Below are positions 30,841-40,430 of a stretch of DNA of 64,000 nt, one piece after another. The stretch spans positions 5,730,124 to 5,794,123 of the forward strand of contig QXEO01000546.1 in the NCBI GenBank assembly GCA_007115705.1. Reading direction: 5' to 3'. The notes below the pieces were generated by a model. That model was not told the DNA's origin and ran no database searches. It saw nothing but the letters and a program-made list of their open reading frames with translations. Every line of letters starts with the position of its first letter. The first letter of the stretch is position 1. This DNA is from Dactylis glomerata. Its lineage: Eukaryota > Streptophyta > Magnoliopsida > Poales > Poaceae. The position numbers and the translations under genes are program-made.

Positions 30841-32250
30841 ATGTCTTCCTCATTGGGCCATGTTGCGATTCCTCGCTTCCCGGTGATTTTTGATGGCGCG
30901 AATTACCCTGATTTCGCTGCCTTTATGCGTGTTCACATGCGCGGTCCCCGTTTGTGGGGTGTGCTCTCCGGCGAGGTCTCTAGTCGGTCGTACCCCACTG
31001 CTCATGTGGCTCCTATTCCGCCGACGCCGGTTGTTCTCGGCGATGGTGCTTCTTAGGAGGCCAAGGATGCTGCTAAGAGTGCCGATGATAGTGCTGTTGC
31101 TGCCTATGAGCTGAAGCTCAAACAGTACTCTGATGATCTTGATACCTATCGGCTAGATCTGGTCGTCTACACTTAGTGGATGGATGATTCTCACTTCCAG
31201 CGTTCTGCCCCACTATGCTTCTGAGTTCATGGGTATTCCTACTGTTGCTGCTCAGTGGGCTCATCTCCGTTAGCGCTATTAGTCGTCTGGAGATGCTCTT
31301 TACCTATCTGTGGTTCGCCAGGAGCATGCTCTTCAGCAGGGTGATTCCACTATTGATGAGTTCTATACTCAGAGTGCTGCTATCTGGCATCAGCTTGACT
31401 CTCTTCGTACTGCTATTTGTGGCACATGCCCGTGCTGCCAGATTGTGCACTCGGATTTGGAGTTTCAGTGCGTCTATGAGTTCCTGTCTCGGCTTCGCAA
31501 GGAGTTCGAGCCCCACCGTGCTCAGCTGCTTGCATGTGGTCGTGTTCCGCTCTCTGAGGTGCTGTGTGAGCTTCGGGCTGAGGAGACTCGTCTCCGTGGT
31601 GCTAGTCTTCTTGAGGTTCCATATGTGCTTGTTGCTCATGGTCCTCGGCTGCCGTCTACCCCCTTGACTCAGCCGCGGTCTTTAGTGCCGCCGATACCCA
31701 CTCCTCCGGGTCAGGGACAGATTCAGCACCCGCAGCGCCGTGGTCAGGGTCGTCGTCCTCCTCGCCACTGCACCTACTACAACAAGGATGGCCACACTTG
31801 GTCCTCCTATTATACGAGGGATCCCAGTTTGCGTCAGTAGTCCCAGGCTCGTGTGCAGTCTGGCTCTTCAGGATCTTCTGTCGTTGCCCTGTCTGATCAG
31901 GACATTATCAGGAGTCTTCGTGGTCTGCTCGCTACTCTAGGCTCTTCTTCAATGGGCACTGCTGGTTCTGTGACTGACTCTTCTGGCACTGCGCGACCAC
32001 CACCTTATCCACCGTCAGGTATGTCCCCGTGGTATCTGAATTCTGGAGCTTCTTTTCATATGACCTCTAATTCTTCTCTTCTGTCCGCTATTCGCTCTCT
32101 CACTTCTCCTGTCTGTGTTCTCACGGCTGATGGTACCTCTCTTCCTGTCTCTAGCCGGGGCACTCTTTCTACTTCTTATTTTTCTGTTCCTGATATTTCT
32201 CTTATTCCTCGTCTTAAGATGAACCTATTCTCTGCTAGTCAGCTCACTGA
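30841..32250 (+). pseudogene. gag: Gag and N-terminal protease of element D, with multiple stops
   Basis: The frame opens at 30841 (MSSSLGHVAIPRF, then NYPDFAAFMRVHMRG). It is broken by TAG at about 31053, again near 31174, and by frame changes before 31310. Gag-like blocks recur, such as VRQEHALQQGDSTIDEFYTQ and FLSRLRKEFEP. The zinc knuckle has lost a Cys (CTYYNKDGH). The protease motif reads LNSGASFHMTS: the catalytic Asp is Asn. The reading is cut at 32250 by element E and resumes at 61095. It is non-functional. Confidence 0.8.
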
Positions 32251-32255
32251 CTCTG
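32251..32255. repeat. TSD of element E (left, CTCTG)
   Basis: It is identical to 61090-61094. Removing E restores the protease region of D (QLTDS followed by SGCRVIL). Confidence 0.92.
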
Positions 32256-32800
32256 TGTCGTGGTTTCGTCAACAGATCTGCCATAGAGGTAGGGGTATGG
32301 CGGTTTGTGGAAGGGGGGAACACGGCGGAGCGATCCGGGACGGTGGTAGCACGAGTTTACCCAGCTTCAGATCCCGCAATGGTGGCGAGATCCTACGTGC
32401 TGCTATAATTCACTATATGGCAACAAGTGCTCGATTACAATGAGGAGGTTGGCTATCTCGCTATGCGATCTGTCGTAAACCTAGCTATTGAGTTGTCTCT
32501 TCTCTTCTCTCAAGGGCTGCTCCACGCCGGGCATATAAAGGCGCCTGGCGTGGGCTACACGTTGGTACCGGAGCGGATACAACTTGGAGTCCTAGACTAA
32601 GTCCTATGCGTGTACTACAAGGTAATCCGCCATGGGCCTGTCTCCGGATCCGCCATAAGCGCCTACGTCCAGTACCGCCATGATGTCACCAGCAACTGGG
32701 CCGCCCGGTAGGCAATCCGCCATACCACCCCTGATGGGCCACCCTGGCTTGGTGATTTAGGACTACGTCGCTGGTATACCTATTTGGTATATCCCCAACA
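32256..32800 (-). repeat. 3' LTR of element E (545 bp)
   Basis: On the minus strand it starts TGTTGGGGATATACC and ends in ACGACA. It is matched by 60544-61089 with about 20 substitutions and one indel. Confidence 0.92.
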
Positions 32801-32815
32801 GTAGCCCCCAGGGAA
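32801..32815 (-). other. Polypurine tract of element E
   Basis: The minus-strand sequence CCCTGGGGGCTAC abuts the 3' LTR. It is the expected plus-strand DNA primer site. Confidence 0.7.
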
Positions 32816-33181
32816 CTTCAAGATTGCCATTTACATCCGCCATGCATGTTCTTGGTGAGATACTTCCGCCATAGCTCCTCTTCTTTTCTGTGCTGGGATG
32901 GCGGTCATCTTGATGTTCCTTCTTCCATCTATTAATCCGCCGTAAATAGCGGATCAGGCGACGTAGTAAAACTTAGCGAGATTTCCGGGATCCGTTGGAT
33001 CATACCATAGAAATCCACCGTAAATTCCGGCACGTAGTTCCTTCTAGGGCAAGACTTACAGCGTACGCACTATTTTCACCGAAGTTACTTTTTTACCCCT
33101 GGACACGTGTCACCGGATTAGGGTTTCTGCGATCAGGACGAGCGGTGGTGATGGCGGGCACGAATCTCGAGGTCCGGGGTC

Positions 33182-33189
33182 TATATATA
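33182..33189 (+). promoter_or_regulatory. TATA box for the antisense ORF of element E
   Basis: TATATATA is followed by a C-rich leader and CATTCTCTCTCCTCAGC. The first in-frame ATG of the antisense ORF is about 210 bp downstream (33397). The promoter role is inferred from position. Confidence 0.55.
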
Positions 33190-33396
33190 CCCTGGCCTCT
33201 CACCCCCGGCCAGTCGCCCCTCATTCGCCCCCGTCGCATTCTCTCTCCTCAGCGCCTCCACGAGAGCTACGTCATCTCCGACGAGCCACCGCGGAAAATC
33301 CTCGCCGCCGATGGCTTTTTCCGCCACAAGCTGGCATCATCTTCCTCGTCTTCGCTTGAAATCTTGGAAGTTATTACTGCCACGCCGCTAGCTGCC

Positions 33397-36300
33397 ATGG
33401 AACCAGAATTGCCTCGCCAAGCTTCCAAGTCCGAAGCCGCTGAGGGCTCAACGCGGTTTTCTGATACAAAATCGGCCATGCCCGAGACCTCAGGAGGTAA
33501 CTGGGACTCCTGTAACATAAACGAGGAGATTCTATCTTCCTTGGAGCAGGAAGGCCGTATAGTTGCTAGGGAGATCTCCAGATGGCGGGTTGATCCTGGT
33601 GCAACAATGCCAACCCCTTCAGATGAAGAGGTCGTCATACTGAAGTCTCACATCGACCGTGGCCTCAGTCTTCCACCATCCTACTTCCTGAAAGGCGTAC
33701 TTCGGCACTACAGGGTATAGCTACACCACATTGCTCCAAATAGCTTCATCGCCATAGCGGGATTCGTCGCGCTGTGCGAGGGGTATCTGGGTATCAGCCC
33801 ACGTGGAGATTTATTCCGCTTATACTTTAATATCCGCCACAACCGGGATGCAAATGGAGATCCTAGCAATTGCAGATCGGTCTCCTTTGTTCCTCGGAGC
33901 AGGAAATCCTACCCCTACATTATTCCTCATGACTCTGCAAAGGGATGGTGGGGATCCTTCTTCTATCTGGCTGACCAGGACCCTCCTGAAAGGAAGTACG
34001 GCTTGCGGTCTTTTGCTGATGGTCCCGCCGAGGAGCAGGGTAGCTGGGGTGTCATGGACGATTTTACAATGGATGACGAATGCCAACTATGCTCACGACG
34101 GATTTCAAAACTTGTCTTTTCTGGACTGACAGGTGCCGATACCATCCACTGCTGGGTCTCACGGCGGATTCAACCCCTTTAGTATCGCCCAGCCCTGATG
34201 TGCGAATATAGCGGAGTTGACGATCCTCAGCGCTACTCCAAGGAGGAACTATCTGCTAAAAAATCGAGCTCCGAATCCGCAACATCATTAAGGTGGGGCG
34301 GGATGAGCCTTTGAAGCTAAAGATTCCGATGTATGATAATGGAAGTTGTCCAAAGGTGGGAGTCTCTTCTTATTCCGTCATAACAACTTATTTTCCTTAA
34401 ATAACTTCGCATATTTCCGCAGCTTTCTTCCCTTCCACCTTCCGAACTGAGCCATCTCGTCCGTTATCCTCGGACGAAAGAGCTTACTGACAATGAGGAC
34501 GAAACATCCTCATCTCCCAAAAGACAAAAGGTGGCGGAAGAGGAGGTAGTGGCGGATGAGCCCATAACAGCGGTACCTCGCGGTGTTCGTGGTGCCAGCG
34601 GGCGTGTTTGTGGACTAGGCAAGAGAGTCATCTCCCGCCATCCGTCCCCTGCTCTATGCGGCCATTTGGACACCATGCCCAAGCATTCCGCCACTATCAA
34701 CCTGCCAGAGTGGAAGTAAGGAGAATCCATGACTTGGCTTCATACCATGTATAACTTGACTTGTTCTGATTCGTGATTGTTTCTTGCGCGTAGGAGAAGG
34801 AAAGTTCCTGGCCAGAAACCTCCAAGGGCCAAGCCATCTCCTGCCGCCATTCCGCCTACACCTGATGCTCCTGTCCGCCCAACTGGGCCTTCCACTTCTA
34901 CCCAACGGGTTAGCAAGATGGCGGATGCTCCAGAGAAAAATGCTGGACCGTCGGACCGCCCTGCTAAAGGTGCCAAGAAGGTGAGCGTTAGCGGAAAAAT
35001 GGTCCAGATGGACGCAGGAGCTGAGGAGGCTTCAAAGTGGAAGAAGAAATTAGAAGCTCTTTTCCGGCTTGACCATTTACAAGAGGAGGCCAGTAACCAT
35101 GTGTCATCTGTCATGGCAGCGTTTGTTCAGAGAACCAGCCTTGTCAAAGAGGTATGTACTCCCAGTAGCCCCCGAGCGCCATGGTGGATTCTCATATTCG
35201 ATCCGCTATGGGGCTTCAAGAGAAACTTCTGTAAACTTTGGAATAGCATAGCCCTCGAGTGCTGTCATTTACACAGCGCTCTATAGAGAACTTTTAAATT
35301 TCATACTGAGTAGCCCCCGAGCGTTATTGCGGATAACTATCTGGCATAAAGCTCTTAGGAAGACAAAAAATCAGCATAAGTAGCCCCCGAGCGTTATGGC
35401 AGATACTATCCAGCATAATGCTCTAAGAGTGACTAAAAAATCATTGTGAGTAGCCCCCGAGCGTTATGGTGGATGATTATCCGGCATAAAGCTCTAAGAG
35501 TGACTAACACTTCAAATTATTTTGCCAGAATTACAAGAAAGTGGTAGAGGACCTGGTCCAGGTTGTCAGCTCGCAAGAGAAGGAGCTGGCAAACAAAAGC
35601 GCTCTTGTGGCGGACTTGCAGCAGCAGCTTGAGAATAGCGGTAATTTACCTTAACAAGTTTGTTTTCCTTTATGCTTATTCGATCAATGCTGCGCTGATA
35701 ATTCCGCCATGCAGATGCTGCCACTCTCAAGTCCACACTTGAGGGGGTGGAGAAGGGCCACGCCATTGCGATGGATGGGCAGCAGCAGCAGCTCCAGAAA
35801 TCTCTGGCCGCAAACACCTCCCTTGAAGTGCAGCTTAAGGACCAGGAGCGCCAGAACCTTAAGAAGGAGAAGGAGATAGAGGATCTCCGCAAAGCCGCCG
35901 CTGTTTTTGAGCAGCGACACGCGGGCTTTAACGAGGTCCTTCATCACTTCCAGGACACCCTGTTAGGTACCATTTCTTCTCATACTGTAATGTTTTCAAT
36001 TTCTGCTATGCCGTATGTGACACATCTTCTTTTTCCGCTATGCAGCCGCCCTAGGGCAAGGGGAGGTGGATACCGCCGAGGGCTTCCGCATGGCCACCGA
36101 CGCAGCGAAGAAGGAGCTTGATGGCCTTCTCAATGCTGGTCGCCAGGCATGCGGGAGCCTGCAGATAGCGGGTTCTTCCAACCTTTCCGCCATTTCACTC
36201 ACTCAGAAGCTGCTGCTGGTGCCGGGGCTAGTGGCGGACTGGAAACAGTCCTCTGCTCGGGGTGGTGCCAGGACAGCTTTAACATTGGCGAAGGCCCACT

Positions 36301-36560
36301 ACCCCGAGATGGACCTGGACCTGATCACCTCCGGCATCCCAGAGAGCAGCGAGGACGGTGCACCGGTGGACGAGGCCGCCATCCGGCAAAGTGTGCTTGG
36401 ACACGATCAACTGTGTGCCCTGGGCACTCAGTGGAATGTATACTATGAAACATACGAGCTGCCAGGGTCGCCAAGCCATGCTTTGGCGTCAGTCTCTGCC
36501 ACCACCGCAGGTGGTGATGGCGGTGAAGAGGTGTCCTCCAAGGTTCCGCCGTCTTCTTAG
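33397..36560 (+). pseudogene. Six-exon antisense ORF (aORF) of Tat-type element E
   Basis: I infer exons 33397-34355, 34423-34715, 34794-35151, 35529-35640, 35715-35966 and 36046-36560. All introns are GT-AG and the phases agree across every junction. The start is the first in-frame ATG after the TATA box. Exon 1 contains the putative gypsy-type transposon domain (HHIAPNSFIAIAGFVALCEGYLGI, read across 33721-33790, and LFRLYFNIRH). Exons 4-6 encode Gln/Lys/Glu-rich coiled coils and a helical C-terminal domain ending at 36560. Three lesions all fall in exon 1: TAG at 33718, TAG at 34180 and one missing base near 34255. With one base added, the sum is a whole number of codons (830). Tat elements carry such an ORF opposite to pol; its role is unknown. 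Confidence 0.8.
35310..35519. repeat. 70-bp tandem repeat in the third aORF intron
   Basis: Units start GTAGCCCCCGAGCG at 35310, 35380 and 35450 (70-bp period), with a single related unit at 35164. All lie in the 377-bp intron 35152-35528. The start of the unit resembles the PPT side of the element (GTAGCCCCCA at 32801). Confidence 0.8.
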
Positions 36561-37205
36561 GACGTGCCCTGCAATATGGCAGGAAAAATACTTTGCATCA
36601 ATTCGGCCCCTGAGTGGGTCTGTAAGTTAAACTTAAACTGCGTGTGAATGCTTCTGCACTGTGACTGATCTGCTTGTGGCGGATCAATGGAATGCTTTAA
36701 ACTTTTGCAGCTTGTTTTTATGAAGTGGTTTAATTGTGCGAAGAAACTGCCAGGCCTAGTTTTATGCAACTTGTAGTTTTTGACACGCTCAAAAAACAAC
36801 ACTTTGAAAAAAAATTACGCGTAGGATTATGCGATCCGCCATCCAGCTCTCTGTGCTTGACTTTTCGTGAGATGGAAAAATCTTCGCACGAACAATCCGC
36901 TAGGGCGACGATACTTAATAGCAACCGTCCAAAACCCTTAGCAGATGGCAGCTTAGATCGTCAAAAAGTCACTACTCGGGAATCCACACAGAGAACATCG
37001 AAAGGAGATCAAAGCATAAAAAAGCTACGCAGACCGTTATGGCGGATTTAAAAAAGACGCAAGTGCAAAGCACAATTGCGCAAAAGGTTCTATACGATCT
37101 AAATGAAAAATAAAGGAGGTAAAAGACTCAGAGAAAATGAAGAGTGAACCAAATGCTTTATTTCATTGATCATATTGAGGTGCCTATTACATAGCTAGAT
37201 CAGTG
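36561..37205. other. Spacer between the tail-to-tail aORF and pol of element E
   Basis: This is 645 bp with no credible coding frame. It must hold the 3' ends of both convergent transcripts. I see no unambiguous polyadenylation signal. Confidence 0.5.
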
Positions 37206-39308
37206 CTAAGTGTAGAAAGGACATAGCTGTGCGATGTTCCATGGACGATCTGTTTCGTCGTAGATATCGTCAGGGTCTCTTCGCTTGCGCTTCTTACTGG
37301 GTTGCTTATCTAACTCGCGAATATCAACGAGGTAGTAGGAACCATTCAGTAGAGCTTTGCTGATGACGAAGGGTCCTTCCCAAGGAGGGGATAGCTTGTG
37401 GGACTTCTGCTGTTTGAGGCGTAGCACCAGGTCACCCTCTTTGAACGAGTGTTGGCGAACTCGCCGGCTGTGATAGCGGCGGAGATTCTGCTGGTAGATG
37501 GCGGATCTCTGGGCCGCTAGGTCTCGTTCTTCTTCCAGCAGGTCCACAGATAGTTGTCTGGATGCTTCTGCATCTTGTTCCTTGTAGGCCTCGACTCTTG
37601 GAGAATCGTACTGAACATCACTTGGCAAGATTGCCTCTGCTCCGTAGACTAAGAAGAAAGGGGTAAGGCCAGTTGATCTGTTTGGCGTGGTCCGTAGACT
37701 CCACAGTACAGATGGCAACTCTTGTGCCCAGGCTCCAGCTGCTCTATGTAGCGGTGCTTCTAGGCGTGGCTTGATCCCTGACATGATTAGTCCGTTGGTC
37801 CGCTCAACTTGGCCATTAGACTGTGGATGTGCCACAGATGCTAGGTCGAGGCGGATTCCATTGTGATGGCAGTATTCTTCAACTTCTCCCTGAGACAAGT
37901 TAGTGCCATTGTCGGTGATGATGCTATGTGGGATGCCGAATCTAACCACAATGTCCTTGACAAATTTGAGGGCGGTTTTGCCATCAAGCTTTCTGATGGG
38001 CTTAGCTTCCACCCACTTCGTGAATTTCTCTACCGCTACCAGGAGGTGCATAAATCCCGAAGGTGCTGTTTTTAGCGGACCCACCATGTCCAGCCCCCAG
38101 ACTGCAAAAGGCCAGGTTATAGGGATCGTATGCAGTGTTGTGGTGGGCATATGGGTTTGCTTGGAGTACATCTGGCAACCGGGGCAGAGCTCCACGATAC
38201 CGTCTGCATCTGCCTTGGTTGTTGGCCAGTAGAATCCATGGCGGAATGTTTTAGCTACTAGGGATCTGGCGGCGGCGTGATGCCCACATTCGCCTTCATG
38301 GATCTCTCTTAGTATTTCGATTCCATCCACTTGGGATATGCACTTCATGAAAACTCCCAAGGTGCTTCGTTTGTAGAGCTGGCCATCTATGATGGTGTAC
38401 GCTTTGGCTCTACGTTCGATTTGTCTTTTTTGGACTTCATCTTCGGGTAGCTTCTTGTTCGTCTGATATTCCAGGTAGGGCTCTGCCCATGGCGGATTGC
38501 TGGGCAAAACCACCATGACGGGGGAGCTTGCTAGTTCCGGATTTTCTGGATCCACCATCTTAACTGATGGGACGCGCAGATGCTCGAGGAATACGCCTGG
38601 CGGAACTGCCTTGCGGCTGGATCCTAATTTGGACAAAGTGTCGGCCGCCATGTTATCTTCCCGTCGTACGTGTTTTATGTCGTAGCCGAGGAAACTTTTG
38701 GCCATCTCGTCCACTTCGTCTCTGTATGCCGCCATAACTTCGTTCCGAGCTTTGTATGTGCCAGCCACCTGCTGAGCAACAAGGTCAGAGTCTCCACAGC
38801 ACATGATGTGTTGTACGCCGATCTCCTTTGCGACACGTAGCCCGTGCAGTAGCGCTTCATACTCCGCGATATTGTTGGTGTTGGGGAAGTGGATCTGGAG
38901 AATGTAGCTGAGCTCATCTCCCTTGGGAGATTTGAGTGTCACTCCAGCCCCCGAGCCGTGTAGCAGCTTTGAGCCATCAAAGTGCATCACCCAATGCTCT
39001 GGTTCTGGGACGGGCGTGGTCTCCTGCGCTTCCTTCCAATCCGCCATAAATTCCGCCAAAGCCTGAGACTTGATGGCGGTGCGAGGCTTATAGTCGATGT
39101 CGAAAGAGGCCAATTCAATGCCCCACTTTGCAACTCGTCCTGTTGCGTCGCTGTTGTTGATGATGTCCTTCAGTGGGGCCTTGCTCACCATTGTGATTTT
39201 ATGGTCATAGAAGTAATGCCTTAACTTACGAGAAGCTAGGAAAACTCCGTATGCCAACTTTTGGTAGTGAGGGTAGCGCTGCTTGGATTCCGTCAGGACC
39301 TCGCTGAC
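37206..39308 (-). CDS. pol: Tat-type pol, C-terminal half: RNase H, second RNase H, integrase (element E)
   Basis: It continues the RT frame of 39309-40367 after one in-frame stop. It is open from 39308, with the first Met at 39257. It holds the end of the first RNase H. A second, archaeal-type RNase H (codons about 88-205 from that Met) has HFDGSKLLHGSGAGV, IAEYEALLHGL and CGDSDLVAQQ. The integrase zinc finger has HH in GECGHHAAA and CC in CPGCQMY. The integrase core has D in VWGLDMVGPL, D in IITDNGTNL and E in SNGQVERTNG. A C-terminal domain rich in basic residues ends at 37206. Two RNase H domains are diagnostic of the Tat lineage. The catalytic residues seen are intact. Confidence 0.9.
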   Translation of the reverse strand, partial: VSEVLTESKQRYPHYQKLAYGVFLASRKLRHYFYDHKITMVSKAPLKDIINNSDATGRVAKWGIELASFDIDYKPRTAIKSQALAEFMADWKEAQETTPVPEPEHWVMHFDGSKLLHGSGAGVTLKSPKGDELSYILQIHFPNTNNIAEYEALLHGLRVAKEIGVQHIMCCGDSDLVAQQVAGTYKARNEVMAAYRDEVDEMAKSFLGYDIKHVRREDNMAADTLSKLGSSRKAVPPGVFLEHLRVPSVKMVDPENPELASSPVMVVLPSNPPWAEPYLEYQTNKKLPEDEVQKRQIERRAKAYTIIDGQLYKRSTLGVFMKCISQVDGIEILREIHEGECGHHAAARSLVAKTFRHGFYWPTTKADADGIVELCPGCQMYSKQTHMPTTTLHTIPITWPFAVWGLDMVGPLKTAPSGFMHLLVAVEKFTKWVEAKPIRKLDGKTALKFVKDIVVRFGIPHSIITDNGTNLSQGEVEEYCHHNGIRLDLASVAHPQSNGQVERTNGLIMSGIKPRLEAPLHRAAGAWAQELPSVLWSLRTTPNRSTGLTPFFLVYGAEAILPSDVQYDSPRVEAYKEQDAEASRQLSVDLLEEERDLAAQRSAIYQQNLRRYHSRRVRQHSFKEGDLVLRLKQQKSHKLSPPWEGPFVISKALLNGSYYLVDIRELDKQPSKKRKRRDPDDIYDETDRPWNIAQLCPFYT

Positions 39309-40430
39309 TTAGTAGACTGGTCGCTGTACGCCGTACTCCTGCGCTTCTTCCTTACGCTCTACCACGATGACGATGCTGACCACCCTGTTAGTTGCCGCCA
39401 TGTATAGTAACATGGGTTCCTGGTCTTCGGGAGCTGCTAGGACTGGTGCAGTGGATAACACTCTCTTCAGATCCTTAAGCGCAGCGTCTGCCTCGTCGGT
39501 CCAGACGAATTCGTCTGATTTCTTCATCAGCTTGTAGAGTGGCAAAGCCTTCTCGCCAAGACGACTGATGAATCTGCTCACTGTTGACATGCAGCCTGTT
39601 AGTCGCTGTACATCTTTTAGATCTATGGGCTGGGAGATGTCGAGGATTGCCTTGATCTTCTCCGGGTTAACCTCAATTCCGCGGTGGGAGATGATGAATC
39701 CTAGAAGTTGTCCAGCTGGTACCCCGAAGACACACTTCGTGGGGTTAAGCATCATGTTGTACTTCCTTAGATTGTCGAAAGTCTCTTGCAAATCTGCTAT
39801 AAGTCCATCTTGCTTTTTAGACATAACAGCGATGTCGTCCACATATGCGTGGATGTTTCGTCCGATTTGATCCGCCAGGCACTTTTGCATAGTGCGCTGA
39901 TACGTTGCTCCTGCGTTTTTCAGACCAAATGGCATTGTAACATAGCAATATGTGCCATAGGGTGTTACAAACGACGTAGCGAGCTGATCGGACTTTTTCA
40001 TCTTGATCTGGTGGTATCCTGAGTAGGCATCTAAGAAACACAGTAGCTCCGATCCCGCCGTCGAGTCAATGACTTGGTCAATGCGAGGCAAGGGAAAAGG
40101 GTCCTTTGGACACGCTTTGTTTAGGCCAGTGTAATCTTCACACATGCGTAGAACTTTTGTGTTTTTCTTAGGAACTAGCACATGATTTGCCACCCACTTA
40201 GTATGGATCACTTCCTTGATGAAGCCTGCTTTCAACAGATTGGAAATTTCCTTTGCTACGGCGCGGTGCTTTTCATCTCCGAAGCGTCTCATAGCTTGTC
40301 TTACTGGCTTGGAGCCAGGAATTATCTGCAGAGCGTGCTCAGTGAGTTCCCTAGGTACACCTATCATGTCAGATGGCTGCCATGCGAAGATGTCCCGGTT
40401 CTCACGGAGGAACTCGACGAGCGTGATTTC
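39309..40430 (-). CDS. pol: Tat-type pol, reverse transcriptase part (element E)
   Basis: The first Met is at 40367, but the frame is open from the gag-protease stop at 40431. RT motifs in order are KPVRQAMRRF, LVPKKNTKVLRMCEDYTGLN, FLDAYSGYHQIKM, TMPFGLKNAGATYQ, AYVDDIAV and LGFIISHRGIE. The segment ends with TAA at 39311-39309, where the same frame continues into RNase H. The stop replaces one codon in an otherwise open frame, so it is probably a point mutation. Confidence 0.9.
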   Translation of the reverse strand, partial: EITLVEFLRENRDIFAWQPSDMIGVPRELTEHALQIIPGSKPVRQAMRRFGDEKHRAVAKEISNLLKAGFIKEVIHTKWVANHVLVPKKNTKVLRMCEDYTGLNKACPKDPFPLPRIDQVIDSTAGSELLCFLDAYSGYHQIKMKKSDQLATSFVTPYGTYCYVTMPFGLKNAGATYQRTMQKCLADQIGRNIHAYVDDIAVMSKKQDGLIADLQETFDNLRKYNMMLNPTKCVFGVPAGQLLGFIISHRGIEVNPEKIKAILDISQPIDLKDVQRLTGCMSTVSRFISRLGEKALPLYKLMKKSDEFVWTDEADAALKDLKRVLSTAPVLAAPEDQEPMLLYMAATNRVVSIVIVVERKEEAQEYGVQRPVY

